DNA of 64,000 bases, from the NCBI GenBank assembly GCA_945643635.1, contig CALZFC010000020.1:2737001-2801000 (forward strand). The letters run 5' to 3'. Shown piece after piece: positions 11,148 through 23,821 of this stretch. The notes below the pieces were generated by a model, which did not search any database, had not been told where the DNA came from, and saw only the letters and a program-made list of their open reading frames with translations. A program made the position numbers and the translations under genes. Numbering within the stretch: position 1 is the first letter of the stretch; every line of letters begins with the position of its first letter. Source of the stretch: Allodiplogaster sudhausi. Its lineage: Eukaryota; Nematoda; Chromadorea; Rhabditida; Diplogasteridae.

Positions 11148-14100
11148 TTAATCTTTCTTTGCCTTTCCAGAGATCACGAGATCAAGGACCTTGCGGATGA
11201 TAAATCGCAGAATGAGCAAGAGGACAGTCAACCCCAGAATAAGGACTCCCGCCACGGCGGCGATGACATCGAGAAGGTAGTACTGGAAGAAGTTGAGTTG
11301 CACGCCGTAGTGGTCGAGATTGCGGAGCGGGCCGAACTTGGCCAGGAACTCCATGTTTCGCACGAAGATCTCCTTCATCGTGAACGGACGATTCGCAATC
11401 ATCGCCGCGGTTCTTCGTGCGGTTTCGGTGTACCTTAAAATAATTGTGAGAAATGTATTTAGAATTCCGAATATTAATTCCTGGTGCACTCACTTTGTTG
11501 TCCCAAGAACTGTCTGAAGGGCATCGACAAGAGCGTCGGGCGTAGCGAGTTGTTCCTTGTCGAAAGCGACTCCGGTCCCGAGACGTTTTACTATCTATAA
11601 TCTCTCTTCTTCAACCATTTTGCAACCTATAACCTCTTTGCTTTGAAAATGAACTTTCAGGAGATCGCCATATAATTCCAAATACCTGAGCATTCCTCCT
11701 TTGGTCGCCCATGACAGGAATGACAATGAGCGGCACTCCTGCGACTGTCGCTTCAGTCGTGCTGCCCGCGCCGCAGTGGGTGATGAAGAGGGACAGGCGG
11801 GGGTCGTCTCAATTTATAGTTATTACACAATTAATAAAAGATTAAGGAGAGAAGCTCGACTGACAGAGCATGTCGTTCTGCGGCACCCAAGTGACTGGGA
11901 CGATGTTCGGAATGCCCTTTCCGATGTCATCCTCGGGCGATTCATACTTCCAGATGAAAGTGACGTCGGGGAAGCGGGAAAAGGCCGCGCGGATCGATTC
12001 TTTGTACTCGGCGGGCATCATAACACTCTTGGCAGCAGATCCGAACGACATGAGAACCGTCTTCGGCCGACGGGACATGATCTCGTCCCAGGTCTGAACA
12101 GCATATTTTTGATCAAACAGCTTAGCTTTCAATTAATATCTTGCTTTGTTAAGAGGCTTGTGACCCGAAGAGACCGAAATTCCGCCAATGTCGATAACCT
12201 TGTGCGTTGTGACCTACATGAAAAAAAGATTTTATTCTTAATAGCAGATATGATAATCTTCTTACTTGATATTTCTCCTTCTACACGACAAATATTACAC
12301 GCTTCGCAACGATAAGTGACTTTAAGGACTTTTGTCAACCTTTGGAAAGTCGACAAGCGGCTCCGCATTCAAGAACACAAGCGAGTTGTTCTTCAGAACG
12401 TCCTGAGAAAGCATTTTTGATAGTTTGCATGAATATAGAAGAAATCCTTTTGCCGAAAAGGTTGCATTCAATGTTACGGCAAAAATGTCCCAGACAAAAT
12501 GGGAGGGGGGGGGGTAACACCAGAATAATAATAAAATAATAAAAAGAAGAAGAAGAAGAATAAGAATACCATAAACTCGGCATGTCGGGGAACCAGCTCT
12601 GGATGGCTGAGTTGAAGGGCTCGAAGAAGAAGCTCCGCATGAGCACCATGGAGGCCGCGTGCGCGAAGGCGTTCGCGAAGCGCTCTCCAAACGTCATTCG
12701 GTCACCGTAGTACGCCATCATGCCTGATGGTGAGGCCTGCGTTTTGTTATTTATATTTACAATATAGTTTGTAAAGCTTACAAATAAACTTTTTAAATTT
12801 ATTTTAACGAGCCAAATATTATTAATAGAAATAGGTTGTGAAGGAGACAGAAAGAAGGGATTATTGAAGTTTGCTTGGCATACCGGGCACGTAGCTCGGC
12901 ACTAAAGGCGCTCCGGTGTATTCGAACCCGCCGTCAAAGGCACCACTTGACTGCGTCAAGGCGAACTTCTCGATGCCGACACGATGTAACAACACTTGAA
13001 AATATAAATCATTTCGCCCTTTCTTAAAGGAGGACAATCGCCGAAAAAAAAATAATGCTGGTTCGAATTGCCGCGTTTGCCCAGGGAGAAGGCACTCACA
13101 TTCTCTTCTCGAAGCTCGCAAAAGCCCGCTGCGTGAAAATAGCATGCGCGTAGGAGAGAGCGGAGTTCAGCAGCAATTTGAAATCTCACATTACTTTTCC
13201 GTTATCATCCATCTTCAAGTCAAATATCAAGGAAACTATCAGTTAATATTGCTACTTCGTAGTGAATGTTTTCAAATGATTTTTTTTCGCGTAAAAGACA
13301 TTTTAAATCATGAGACATGCCGAAGAAACACATGTCCATCGCTTCTCCGTACGCCGCATCAAAGTTTTCATTGCGTAGCTGCTCGAGGAGGCCGGGATGA
13401 CTCAGCGTAACTTCAAGGAAATGATGATCCAAGTTGAGATACTTATTATATATATATATATGTATATATATATATTTATATTTATATTTATTTATATCGT
13501 TTAATTTAATGTCAGGGAGTCAATAATTTCTGTTTTTAAGTGTTATTGTTCCACGCACCGTTGCACTGATGCCGCAATGCCTCCATCATTTCGGTCAATG
13601 ACTGTAAATAATAATTTTTTTTTACCATTAAAATTATCGTTTTAAAGGAACCGAATATGAGTGAATAATTAATAGTATATGGTTTAGTGAATATTGGATC
13701 AATTCCCATTTGTCTAAAATGTAGTTTCAGAAAGCTTCAGCCATCCATTTCTTTTACTACTAATTATACTGTTAAAAACCCCCAAAATATCCCTGGGCCA
13801 AATTTTGATTACTGTACCTGTTAGTCACTTTCGAATTTCAGACGTTCTAAAAGCCGAAGAATACCCAATTATTTGCGAGTTAGGATTCAAACTGGACCTA
13901 CTACAATAGACTCATTTGGTACTTTGCTCTTTTAAAGAAGAGGTATGTAAATAAATAAAAAGTAAATAAGTACATAATTAGATTAACTAAACCCACTCCG
14001 AGGAGCGCGAACATGGACTCGCTCCGCCACGCGTTGTGGATGAAGCCGCTGTCGGTATCCATCTTTGTTTGAAGAGCGAGTGCCTGTGAACCTTGAGGGA

Positions 14101-14652
14101 TCTCAATGATGCGCGCCTTCTCCGTGCCAACGATGCCCATCTTTGTGTTGAAGATCGGCATCACGTAGACCTGAGAGATGACATCATAAGTGTGAAATAG
14201 AAAGCGAAAATGAGGGTGCCAACTCCCGTGGCAATTAGAATAAATTGCATAAATTATTTTTTGATCGTTGTCCTCCTTTAAGGTTACTCCAATTCAGTTA
14301 TTTTACCATAAAAACTCAGAAAGATACTCTGTCTTCAACTACCAGGCGATGTAATATATCGGAATTAATATCTGTTAATCATATTCACTACATACACATA
14401 TAACACATCATGTAATATTTACTGGTTTAGTGCTTGTGTTCTGAAATAAGTAAATAAATTAAAAATTTAATATTAACCGACCACTTCATGGCCAGCGTCG
14501 ATGAGCGTATCCGTGATCTTTCCGACAAAGTTGGAATGACTCCGGCCGAACATTGGACTGTACGCGAGAAACTTAAGTGCCTCAGGAGTTGGAGCAAGGA
14601 AAAGTAAAAGAAGAAGAGATATTAGCACTGGAAAGGGCAGTCGGATCCCCAT
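11148..14652 (-). pseudogene. UGT gene D, frameshifted at E6 (probable pseudogene)
   Basis: All 12 exons are present: E1 14482-14652, E2 13997-14170, E3 13559-13601, E4 13321-13410, E5 12884-12994, E6 12570-12723, E7 12340-12402, E8 12145-12213, E9 11865-12093, E10 11686-11807, E11 11494-11594, E12 11148-11433. E1 encodes a signal peptide starting MGIRLPFPVL. E6 is 154 nt instead of the 155 nt of every intact paralogue: next to the donor the gene reads CATAAACT where F has CAGAAAGCT. With this E6, E7 is read out of frame and meets a stop within a few codons. The donor after E4 is GC (CTTCG|GCATGT) and the donor after E8 is GCAAGA. All other exons are open and close to F, so the lesion may be young, or a single-base assembly error. 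Confidence 0.8.
13023..13217. mobile_element. MITE in intron 4 of gene D
   Basis: The ends are TTAAAGGAGGACAATCGCCG and an inverted, degraded TTTTCCGTTATCATCCATCTTCAAG. The interior (GTTCGAATTGCCGCG...GCAATTTGAAATCTCAC) is itself partly inverted. The same element lies in the same intron of gene F (22655-22849), so it predates that duplication. Confidence 0.6.
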
Positions 14653-15144
14653 CGTTTCCTTAAAGGAGCACGTTCATCAAAGAAATTTAAATTCTGTGAG
14701 TAGGCACTTTCATTTTCGAGTGACATTTTTGCATGCCGCACAAGCCCGCAGCGTAAAAATAGTACGAGGAAGGGAAGTACAGCCGCATTTTAAGATCTCA
14801 CATAATATTTCGGTGATCGCCTTTCGTTAAACAAAGTTCTTCATTTCTTATCATGAGGAATGACTAGGAATATATAGTCAAGTAGTCACAAAAAAGTCAC
14901 AACGTAGCAGAATAGAGCGAAAGAGAGAATTTGTGGCCGAATTTGTGATTTGTGATAAAAAAAAAGAGCATAGAATAAAGATACGTCGTCTCTTTCATGC
15001 CAGTAATATCTCCAAATTCTGATGAAACCAGAGTGCACGGAAAAGAGGAACAACTCTCCAACTTATGGTTATAGAAGATAGATTAAGCTACGGACGAACA
15101 CACATTGAGAGAGACGAAAGTGAGAGAATTGCACAGAGGTGGAC

Positions 15145-15190
<46 letters not shown>

Positions 15191-16186
15191 AGAGAGGGAG
15201 AGAGAGAGAGAGAAGTGATAGATGGATAGAGAGTCAGACGGAGCATGGCACATTCTGAAAGATCACACTGCTCTCATATTAGCAGGCGCATTGCACGCGG
15301 ATGCAATGTTTGCGAAATGTTGAGTTCCACCGGGAAACGGAAGGGGGAGGGGGGAGAGATGACGAGAAGAAAGATCATACTGGCTCGGGTTGTGTGAGAG
15401 AATCAAACTGAGAGCAAGAGAACAGGCCAAGCAGTAAAGAGGATCGGCTGAGGAAAGAATGATGAAAGAACATTTGCTACCTCTCGAAGCATAGCTTTCT
15501 TTCAAATTCCTCCCTTCTTAAAGTCAAATTAAGCCCCCAATCCAACGGCCCACCTCTTCGACCGAATCTCTTATCTCCAGTTCTTATGGAGGTCACATTT
15601 GATATCAGCGGGCTCCTTAAGTTGTTTTTTTTGTGGGTTAGTAGGTGCTATTTCGCATGTCGCATAAGTCTGCGCTAAAATATGTAGAATGCGCATACAG
15701 GAGTGCGAAGAGACGCGGTAATTTGAAATCTCACCTAATTTTTCGGTGGTTGCCCTCCTTTAAGGGAATAGCCTTTATAGTTCATGACAACTCATTGAAA
15801 TGAAACATATTGTTGCATATCAAGGAATAAATTGTATCAAAGAGAAAAAGAAGAAGAATGGCACCAATCATAAGACCAAGGGGGAAAAATAAAGACTGAA
15901 CTTGTCAAGGCTTAAGAGATGGAGAGCAGCCTTTTTCGCACTCTCTGATACCCACTTTATTCCCTTTCTCAATCGAAAGTTCTCTCCTTCAGTCTTTCAG
16001 CAGAAGACCAGAACGTGTTGTCTTATCGTTGATAAGAAGCTTTGTGACTTCGACCTGCCTGATTTGTAACAGTGTCAGAAATTTGATCAATTGATCATTT
16101 AGCAGTAAACGTATCATATTATGTAAATAAAGTATGTATCATGATTGTAAACGTGTACAAACCGTTCCAAATATTCGTTCAGAGAT
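14653..16186. other. Spacer upstream of D: MITE, GA tract and two duplicated blocks
   Basis: No gene seen. 14658-14832 is another MITE copy (CTTAAAGGAGCACGTTC...TTTCGGTGATCGCC). About 14,790-15,640 is a block repeated at about 39,700-40,700. 15,148-15,215 is a GA microsatellite. 15,650-16,186 repeats the region upstream of C and the tail of D (about 10,600-11,147), including the inverted GATA pair at 16020-16036. Confidence 0.65.
15148..15215. repeat. GA microsatellite
   Basis: GAGA run with short interruptions upstream of gene D. The paralogous block at 40,240-40,300 has only a shortened version. Confidence 0.8.
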
Positions 16187-16294
16187 TTAATCTTTTTTGC
16201 CTTTCCAGAGATCACGAGCCCAAGGAGCTTGCGGATGATAAGTCGGAGAATGAGCAAGATGACAGTCAACCCCAGAAGAAGGACTCCAGCCACT
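16187..16294 (-). pseudogene. UGT E12 fragment (C-terminal tail only)
   Basis: Matches the last ~110 nt of E12 of gene D, from the stop (TTA at 16187-16189 on the plus strand) through the TM-helix codons, then similarity stops abruptly at ACTCCAGCCAC. One base is missing in the T run just inside the stop (TTTTTTGCC against TTTCTTTGCC), so even the tail is out of frame. It is the end of a block of about 650 bp copied from 10,600-11,257. No other UGT exons of this copy are seen. Confidence 0.75.
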
Positions 16295-16924
16295 CCAGCT
16301 TTCTCACTTCCTGTTTACGAACTCTCTCAAAATCCTATGCTCTCTCGTCATGCTACATTCTGCAGTTTTGTGCTGCTTTATGTTTGAGGAGACCCTTCTG
16401 ATAAGCAAGATAGAAGTCATATAAAGCGAGCAGAAATCATAGAGCATCAAGAGTGCAGTGTGGACGCGAAATCGATAAGGAACACGCGCGTTAGAGATAG
16501 AATGGAGGAGAAGGGAGGAAAGGAGATTGGGACTCACGTGCCTGGTGCTCTCTGACCGCCTTCTTATGTCTCACTTCCTCTCTCCCTCTCTCCCTCTCTG
16601 TCTTTCACACACTCTCTCTTTGTGCTTGCAGTCACATTCCTTCCTGTTTAGCGGCCGCCGTAAATATCCTAGTCCACACATTCAATGTTCTTTTGCTTTG
16701 AAACGTGGCCCTTTGGCTGCCGTGAGAGATTTTTAGACAGTATACACAAAGAAGATAAATATTATTCATGTTTGCGACAATGTCTATTTATAATTTCCAA
16801 AAGAATATGAATGGATACAGGACACATGCAGATTCAGAAAGTTCACGGTTTTCTAGACCTCGTCAAATTTTCGCACTCGCTTTCACAATTTTTTTTCCTA
16901 ATGTTCATAGTTTATCCTAAGCTG
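16295..16924. other. Spacer without recognisable gene
   Basis: Between the E12 fragment and the stop of gene E. It contains CT-rich stretches (16575-16620). Frames here are short and unrelated to UGT. Nothing further recognised. Confidence 0.5.
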
Positions 16925-19877
16925 CTATTCTTTCTTCGCCTTTCCCGAGCTCACGAGCACAAGCAGCTTTCGAATAACAAATCTTAGCACGAGAAGAATA
17001 ACAGCCAAGAGAAGAAGAAGGACTGCAGCCACGGCGGCGATGACATCGAGAAGGTAGTACTGGAAGAAGTTGAGTTGCACGCCGTAGTGGTCGAGATTGC
17101 GGAGCGGGCCGAACTTGGCCAGGAACTCCATGTTTCGCACGAAGATCTCCTTCATAGAGAACGGACGATTCGCCAGGAGAGCTGCCGTTTTCTTCGCTGA
17201 TTCGACATATCTGACAGAGAAACATCATTATGTAACTCAGACTTGAATCTTACACGATAAATAAGATAATTTCAAAAACTACAATACAGCGCTCTGACTT
17301 GGTGTTTGCGAAGACTTCATTGATGGCAACGACAAGGGAGTCAGGCGTAGCCAATTGGTCCTTGTAGAAAGTTACGCCGGTTCCCAGTCGTTTTACCACC
17401 ATAACTTTGCATATTTATTAGAGAACAATAGCAATTAATAAATATGGCTCAGGCAAGTCAACATTTTTTTTTTGTATGAAACCTGAGCATTCCTCCTCTG
17501 GTCGCCCATGACAGGAATGACAATGAGCGCCACTCCTGCGACTGTCGCTTCAGTCGTGCTGCCCGCGCCGCAGTGGGTGATGAAGAGGGACAGGCGGGGG
17601 TCGTCTCAATTTATAGTTATTACACAATTAATAAAAGATTAAGGAGAGAAGTTCGACTGACAGAGCATGTCGTTCTGCGGCACCCAAGTGACTGGGACGA
17701 TGTTCGGAATGCCCTTTCCGATGTCATCCTCGGGCGATTCGTACTTCCAGATGAAAGTGACGTCGGGGAAGCGGGAAAAGGCCGCGCGGATCGATTCTTT
17801 GTACTCGTCGGGCATGAGATTACTCTTGACCACTGAACCAAACGACATGAGCGCCGTCTTTGAGCGCCGCGACATTATTTCGTCCCAAGTCTGAATATTT
17901 GATATACTTACAAGGTGAGCCAAAATGTATAAAACGTAAGCACCATTCAATTATCAAGAAATAACAAAAAAACACGATAAACAAATAAAGATACGTACCT
18001 TGTTCAGAGGCTTGATGCCGGACGAAACCGTAATTCCGCCAATATCGATGACCTTGTGCGTGGTCACCTGAAACGTGTTCATATAAATGTTACAGAATAC
18101 TAATTTGCGAGGCTCGCACGTTAATTGCAGAAAAAAGATGAACAACCTTTGGAAAGTCGACGAGCGGCTCAGCATTCATGAATAGGAGAGAGCTATTCTT
18201 CACAATATCCTAAAGAAAATTCTCTGATTTCTTTTCTTAATTAATTTATAAATATTTTTCCCGCCATTATGCCCGGCATGCCGAAGACCAGCGTTGGAAG
18301 GCGTGGCTGAAGGGATCGAGGAAGACACGTCGACCGACGACGCCGGCAATGACGTGAGCGAGGGCGTTGGCAGCGCGCTCTCCAAAGGTCATTTGGTCGC
18401 CGTAGTACGCCATCATGCCTGTTGTGTTTACTTTCATTAAACATCCTTGTCCTTTTCTCCAGTTTCAAATTACGTTCATTCTATGGAAAATCCAATGCAT
18501 AGACATTTATTTTAGTCCAAACATATAGAATATATGAGGCAGAAGAGATGTAAGATGCTTGAAATAAGATAATGCGCAAATGGCTTCGCCAACCCGGCAC
18601 GTAGCTCGGGACAGAGGGTGCGCCCGTGAATTCGAAAGCGCCATCAATTGCGACCACCGACTGCGTGATCGCAAACTTCTCGATGCCCACTTGATGCATT
18701 AGAACTAAAGGAGAAAACGCTGTCTGTTTTGTTCTACATATATTTTGTTGGCAAGAAAGCGAAAATATTTTGATCGACAACTTCTCGTTAGTTCATATAT
18801 TCATTTCATAATGCACCTATGCATTTTCCGTTGACTGAAATATGTTCAAGATCTTTTTTCATTAAAAAAATTCAAGAACGATTTGCTGTAAATTTATATT
18901 CTGCCAGTTCTACTTATAGAGTTCGGAATAGGACGATTAAAAGCGTACTTAGGAAGCACTTATCCATCATCTCGCCAAAGGCAGCATCGAACTTTTCGTC
19001 CCGCAGCTGCTGGATGAGCCCGGGATGGTTTAGGGTAACTAAAAAGGATATTTCGTACTCACCTACAATTAGATGTAACCTATGACAAGGCTCTATACTT
19101 TCTAATATGTCCATATAATTTTTTTGAAGAGGTTTTTCGCACCTTTGCACTGATGAATCCAAGCGTCCGTTACTTCGTTCATCATCTAAAGATAAAAACA
19201 TATCCTTTCATTATTGTTTAGAACCATATATGACAATTAAGAAGCGGGCAAGAAAGGGAGCAATTTCTAAAGTGAACCGTACACCAAAGAGCGTGAGCAT
19301 GGACTGGCTCCGCCACACGTCTTGCATCAGCTCGCTCCCCATTCTCCGCTGAAGGGCGAGCGCTTGCGGACACTGCGGAATCTCCATGATTCGGGAGGCC
19401 TTTTTCGTGCCGACTATACCCATCTTCGTGTCGAAGATTGGCATCAGGTAGAAATGGAATGATGACATCATTGCTTTTTCGATCCCCTCTCTTCTATACT
19501 GACTCATCATACATACATATCTACATAAATACATATACATATTTTAATGAGGTCACTGTGAAATTACGTAATTTACAAAAAATAGATGACCTAATTGTTC
19601 CTAAGAGCAAAATTTGCCGACACTCTTCAAAGCAGCTTCAAGAAATGAAGGGAATTGGTTTCATACATTTAATTAATTAAGTCTAAAATAAATAAATGCA
19701 CAAAGTTTCTCTGACCACTTCGTGGCCGGCGTCGATGAGTGTGTCGGTGAGCTTTCCGATAAAGTTGGAATGGCTGCGGCCCCACATTGGGCTGTAGGCG
19801 AGGAACTTGAGCGCATCTGCAGTCGATGAGAGCGATATCAAGACGCTGATCAATAATAACGGATGCGTTCGAGACAT
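16925..19877 (-). pseudogene. UGT gene E, multiple splice and frame lesions (probable pseudogene)
   Basis: Exons: E1 19716-19877, E2 19283-19498, E3 19143-19185, E4 18949-19038, E5 18594-18704, E6 18265-18418, E7 18147-18209, E8 17999-18067, E9 17662-17890, E10 17483-17604, E11 17299-17400, E12 16925-17210. Defects seen: E6 is 154 nt (one base lost after the Trp before FGMPGIM) and its donor is GC followed by GGGA. The expected acceptor of E11 reads TG, not AG, before GTGGTAAAACG. The E2 acceptor at the usual place is missing; an upstream AG gives an in-frame extension of 15 codons (19454-19498). E9, E10, E7 and E8 look normal. E12 is typical of the cluster near its end but diverged at the start (YVESAKKTAALLANRPFS). 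Several defects together make a functional product unlikely. Confidence 0.78.
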
Positions 19878-20827
19878 GACGCTCTGAAACGTTGTAATAA
19901 CCGAAATAATCTCCGATAAGCCAAAGGAACACATCGAGAAGCAATATGAGCTAAAATACAACAATTGAAACGCTGAAATTTGATTCCCCACATGTTATAT
20001 TTATAGCAACCACCTCTTTGATGAAATAGGATCGCCAATATTTCGTCAAACCACTTTGCACAACGAGAGAACGATTCTCTCCAATTTCTCTCTTTCTCGC
20101 TCTCTATCTCTCTGTTGTCTCTTTTAGCCACTGAGAACAATGAAACTTTCACAACACATCACCACTCGAACTGTTCCTTATCATGTGTGTCCTAGCACAA
20201 ATGCAGATAAGCTCGATGTTTCAGTCTGAATGGATAGCCGCTCACGACAAAACAGTCGCATGTTTATCAAATGATGATGTAGAGAGGTGAGAGTGAGAGA
20301 AAGAGAGATGGAGATTCAAAGAATGTGATGAGAGTAATGGTAATTTCATCGCTTGGCGAAGAATCAACATGTGCTGCTTCAACTTGCATTTTGGAATATT
20401 TTTCAAGAACAGTTCCACTGTGGTTTAATTGCAAATATTAATATGACAAGGAACGCGATATATCTGTGTACATGCATACATACACACACATAAAAATGGG
20501 AATCTGCTTGAATTGAAAAATATAAAAAAAAAATTGTTGAAAATTGAAAATTGGCACCGGAAACTACATGGAGCAAGAAGAGCTTTTTTTATTCATCAAC
20601 CTCAATTAAGATGCCATAGGACTGGCAAAAGCCTGACGCGAACGGAGAAAAGTTGTACACGTCATGACATGAAATTAAGTAAAGGAGAAGTGAATTGCAT
20701 AAATTGAGAGAAAGGAGCGACATGGAATATATGTAACTGTGTCAAGCCAGTTTGCTAAGAAGTTAATTAAACATAAATAGTGGAGAAAGTTTTACAGCCT
20801 GTCCATGAATACCAAAAGTATTTCATT
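19878..20827. other. Spacer upstream of gene E
   Basis: No gene seen. Two GATA-type sites (CTTATC near 20,176; GATAAG near 20,206) lie about 300 bp upstream of the ATG of E. The rest is AT-rich. Confidence 0.5.
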
Positions 20828-22654
20828 CTACTCTTTCTTGGCCTTTCCTGAGCTCGCAAGCCCCAGGAGCTTTCTAATAACAACTCTGAGCACGAGTAGT
20901 ATTAGAATGAATGCCAGAAGAAGGACTACAGTCACGGCGGCGATGACATCGAGAAGGTAGTACTGGAAGAAGTTGAGTTGCACGCCGTAGTGGTCGAGAT
21001 TGCGGAGCGGGCCGAACTTGGCCAGGAACTCCATGTTTCGCACGAAGATCTCCTTCATCGAGAAAGGACGATTCGCAGTCATCGCGTTCTTCGCGCGGCT
21101 TCGGTGTACCTGAAAATAATAGTAAGAAATGTATTAAGAATTCCGAATATTAATTCCTGGTGCACTCACTTTGTTGTCCCAAGAACTGTCTGAAGGGCAT
21201 CGACAAGAGCGTCAGGAGTAGCGAGTTGTTCCTTGTCGAAAGCGACTCCGGTCCCGAGACGTTTTACTACCTGTAATCTCTCTTCTTCAACCATTTTGCA
21301 ACCTGGAATCTATTCCTTATTAAAAGAACTCTCCAGATATCGTCAGATATTCAAACTACCTGAGCATTCCTCCTCTGGTCGCCCATGACAGGAATGACAA
21401 TGAGCGGCACTCCTGCGACTGTCGCTTCAGTCGTGCTGCCCGCGCCGCAGTGGGTGATGAAGAGGGACAGGCGGGGGTCGTCTCAATTTATAGTTATTAC
21501 ACAATTAATAAAAGATTAAGGAGAGAAGCTCGACTGACAGAGCATGTCGTTCTGCGGCACCCAAGTGACTGGGACGATGTTCGGAATGCCCTTTCCGATG
21601 TCATCCTCGGGCGATTCGTACTTCCAGATGAAAGTGACGTCGGGGAAGCGGGAAACGCGGATCGATTCTTTGTACCCATCGGGCATCATTGAGCTTTTGG
21701 CTACAGAACCAAACGACATGAGAACCGTCTTCGGCCGACGGGACATGATCTCGTCCCAGGTCTGAACATAACATCTTAGCTTTTAATTCCTATCTTGCCT
21801 TGTTAAGAGGCTTGTGGCCCGCAGAGACCGTAATTCCGCCAATTTCGATAACCTTGTGCGTTGTGACCTACATTAAAAAGATTTTATTCTTAATGGAAGA
21901 TATGATAATCTTCTTACGTGATATTTCACCATCTACACGACAAATATTACACGCTTCGCAACGATAAGTGACTTTAAGGACTTTTGCCAACCTTTGGAAA
22001 GTCGACAAGCGGCTCCGCATTCAAGAACACAAGAGAGTTGTTCTTCAGAACATCCTGAGAAGGGATTTTTCATAATTTGCATGAATATTGAAGAAATCCT
22101 TTTGCACAAAAGGTTGCATTCAATGTTACGACAAAAATGTCCCAGACAAAGGAGGGGGGGGGGTGAATACCAGAATAATATAATAATAAGAAGAAGAATA
22201 CCAGAAAGCTCGGCATGTCGGGGAACCAGCTCTTGATGGCTGAGTTGAAGGGCTCGAAGAAGAAGCTCCGCATGAGCACCATGGAGGCCGCGTGCGCGAA
22301 GGCGTTCGCGAAGCGCTCTCCAAACGTCATTCGGTCACCGTAGTACGCCATCATGCCTGATGGTGAGGCCTGCGTTTTGTTATTTATATTTACAATATAG
22401 TTTGTAAAGCTTACAAATAAACTTTTTAAATTTATTTTAACGAGCCAAATATTATTAATAGAAATAGGTTGTGAAGGAGACAGAAAGAAGGGATTATTGA
22501 AGTTTGCTTGGCATACCGGGCACGTAGCTCGGCACTAAAGGCGCTCCGGTGTATTCGAACCCGCCGTCAAAGGCACCACTTGACTGCGTCAAGGCGAACT
22601 TCTCGATGCCGACACGATTTAACAAGACTTGAAAATGGAAATCATTCGACCTTT

Positions 22655-22849
22655 GTTAAAGGAGGACGATCGCCAAAAAAAATAATGCTGGTTCGAATTG
22701 CCGCGTTTGCCCAGGGAGAAGGCACTCCCATTCTCATCTCGAAGCTCGCAAAAACCCGTTGTGTGAAAATAGCATGCGCGTAGGAGGGAGCGGAGGTCCG
22801 CAGCAATTTGAAATCTCACATATTTTTCGGTGATCATCCTCCCTTTTAG
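22655..22849. mobile_element. MITE in intron 4 of gene F
   Basis: TTAAAGGAGGACGATCGCC at one end and the inverted TTTTTCGGTGATCATCCTCC at the other, about 195 bp. It is orthologous in position to the copy in D. Confidence 0.65.
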
Positions 22850-23821
22850 TCAAATATCAAATAAAAGATCAGTGAATATTGTTACTTCGTAGTGAATTTT
22901 TTCAGATGATTTTCTTCGCCGAAAAACACAAACAATCACAAAACGTACCGAAGAAGCACATGTTCATCGATTCTCCGTATGCCGCATCAAAGTTTTCATG
23001 GCGTAGCTGCTCGAGGAGGCCGGGATGACTCAGCGTAACTTCAAGGAAATGATGATCCAAGTTGAGAAACTTATATACATATATAATTTTATGTCAGGGC
23101 GTCAATGATTTGAGTTTATAAGTGAATTTGTTATTATTCCACGCACCGTTGCACTGATGCCGCAATGCATCTATCATTTCGGTCAATGTCTGTAAATAAT
23201 ACTTTTTTTACAATTAAAATTCTCGTTTTAAAGGAACCGAATATAAAAGAATAATTAATAGTATATGGTTTTGTGAACATGGATCAATTCCCATTTGTCT
23301 AAAAGGTAGTTTCAGAAGGCTTAAGCCATCCATTTTTTTACTACTTGTTATACTGTTAAAACCCACAAAAGATCCCTCGGCAAAATATTGATTACTGTAG
23401 CTGTTAGTCACTTTCGAATTTCAGACGCTCTGAAAGCCGAAGTGAGAGTTAGGATACAAACTGGACCTACTACAGTGGAATCATTCGGTACTTTGCTCTT
23501 TTAAAGAAGAGGTATGTAAATAAATAAAAAAGTAAATAAGTACATAATTAGATTAACTAAACCAACTCCGAGGAGCGCGAACATGGACTGCACACAGCGC
23601 AGAAAGTATAATACTTTGCCCGGCTGGCGGGAAAGTTCGTTTTTAAGTACGCAGAGAACGTACTTTAAAAACGACAGAAACGAACTTTCAGGCGGAAAGC
23701 GAACTTGCGGACATAAGTTCGTTCTATCCGCACTTTAGATTATTCGAATATTCGACCATTCGAACATTTGAATATTCGAATTCATGTACGTCAAGTGTGA
23801 GTGACTTGCAGAGTCACCCTC

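Noticed and set aside
11701..12315. 204-codon plus-strand frame
   Set aside because: Antisense of E8-E10 of gene D, not an independent gene.
19430..19500. Complete loss of the E2 acceptor in gene E
   Set aside because: An upstream AG (19499-19500) keeps an open in-frame extension, so this site alone is not counted as a lesion.
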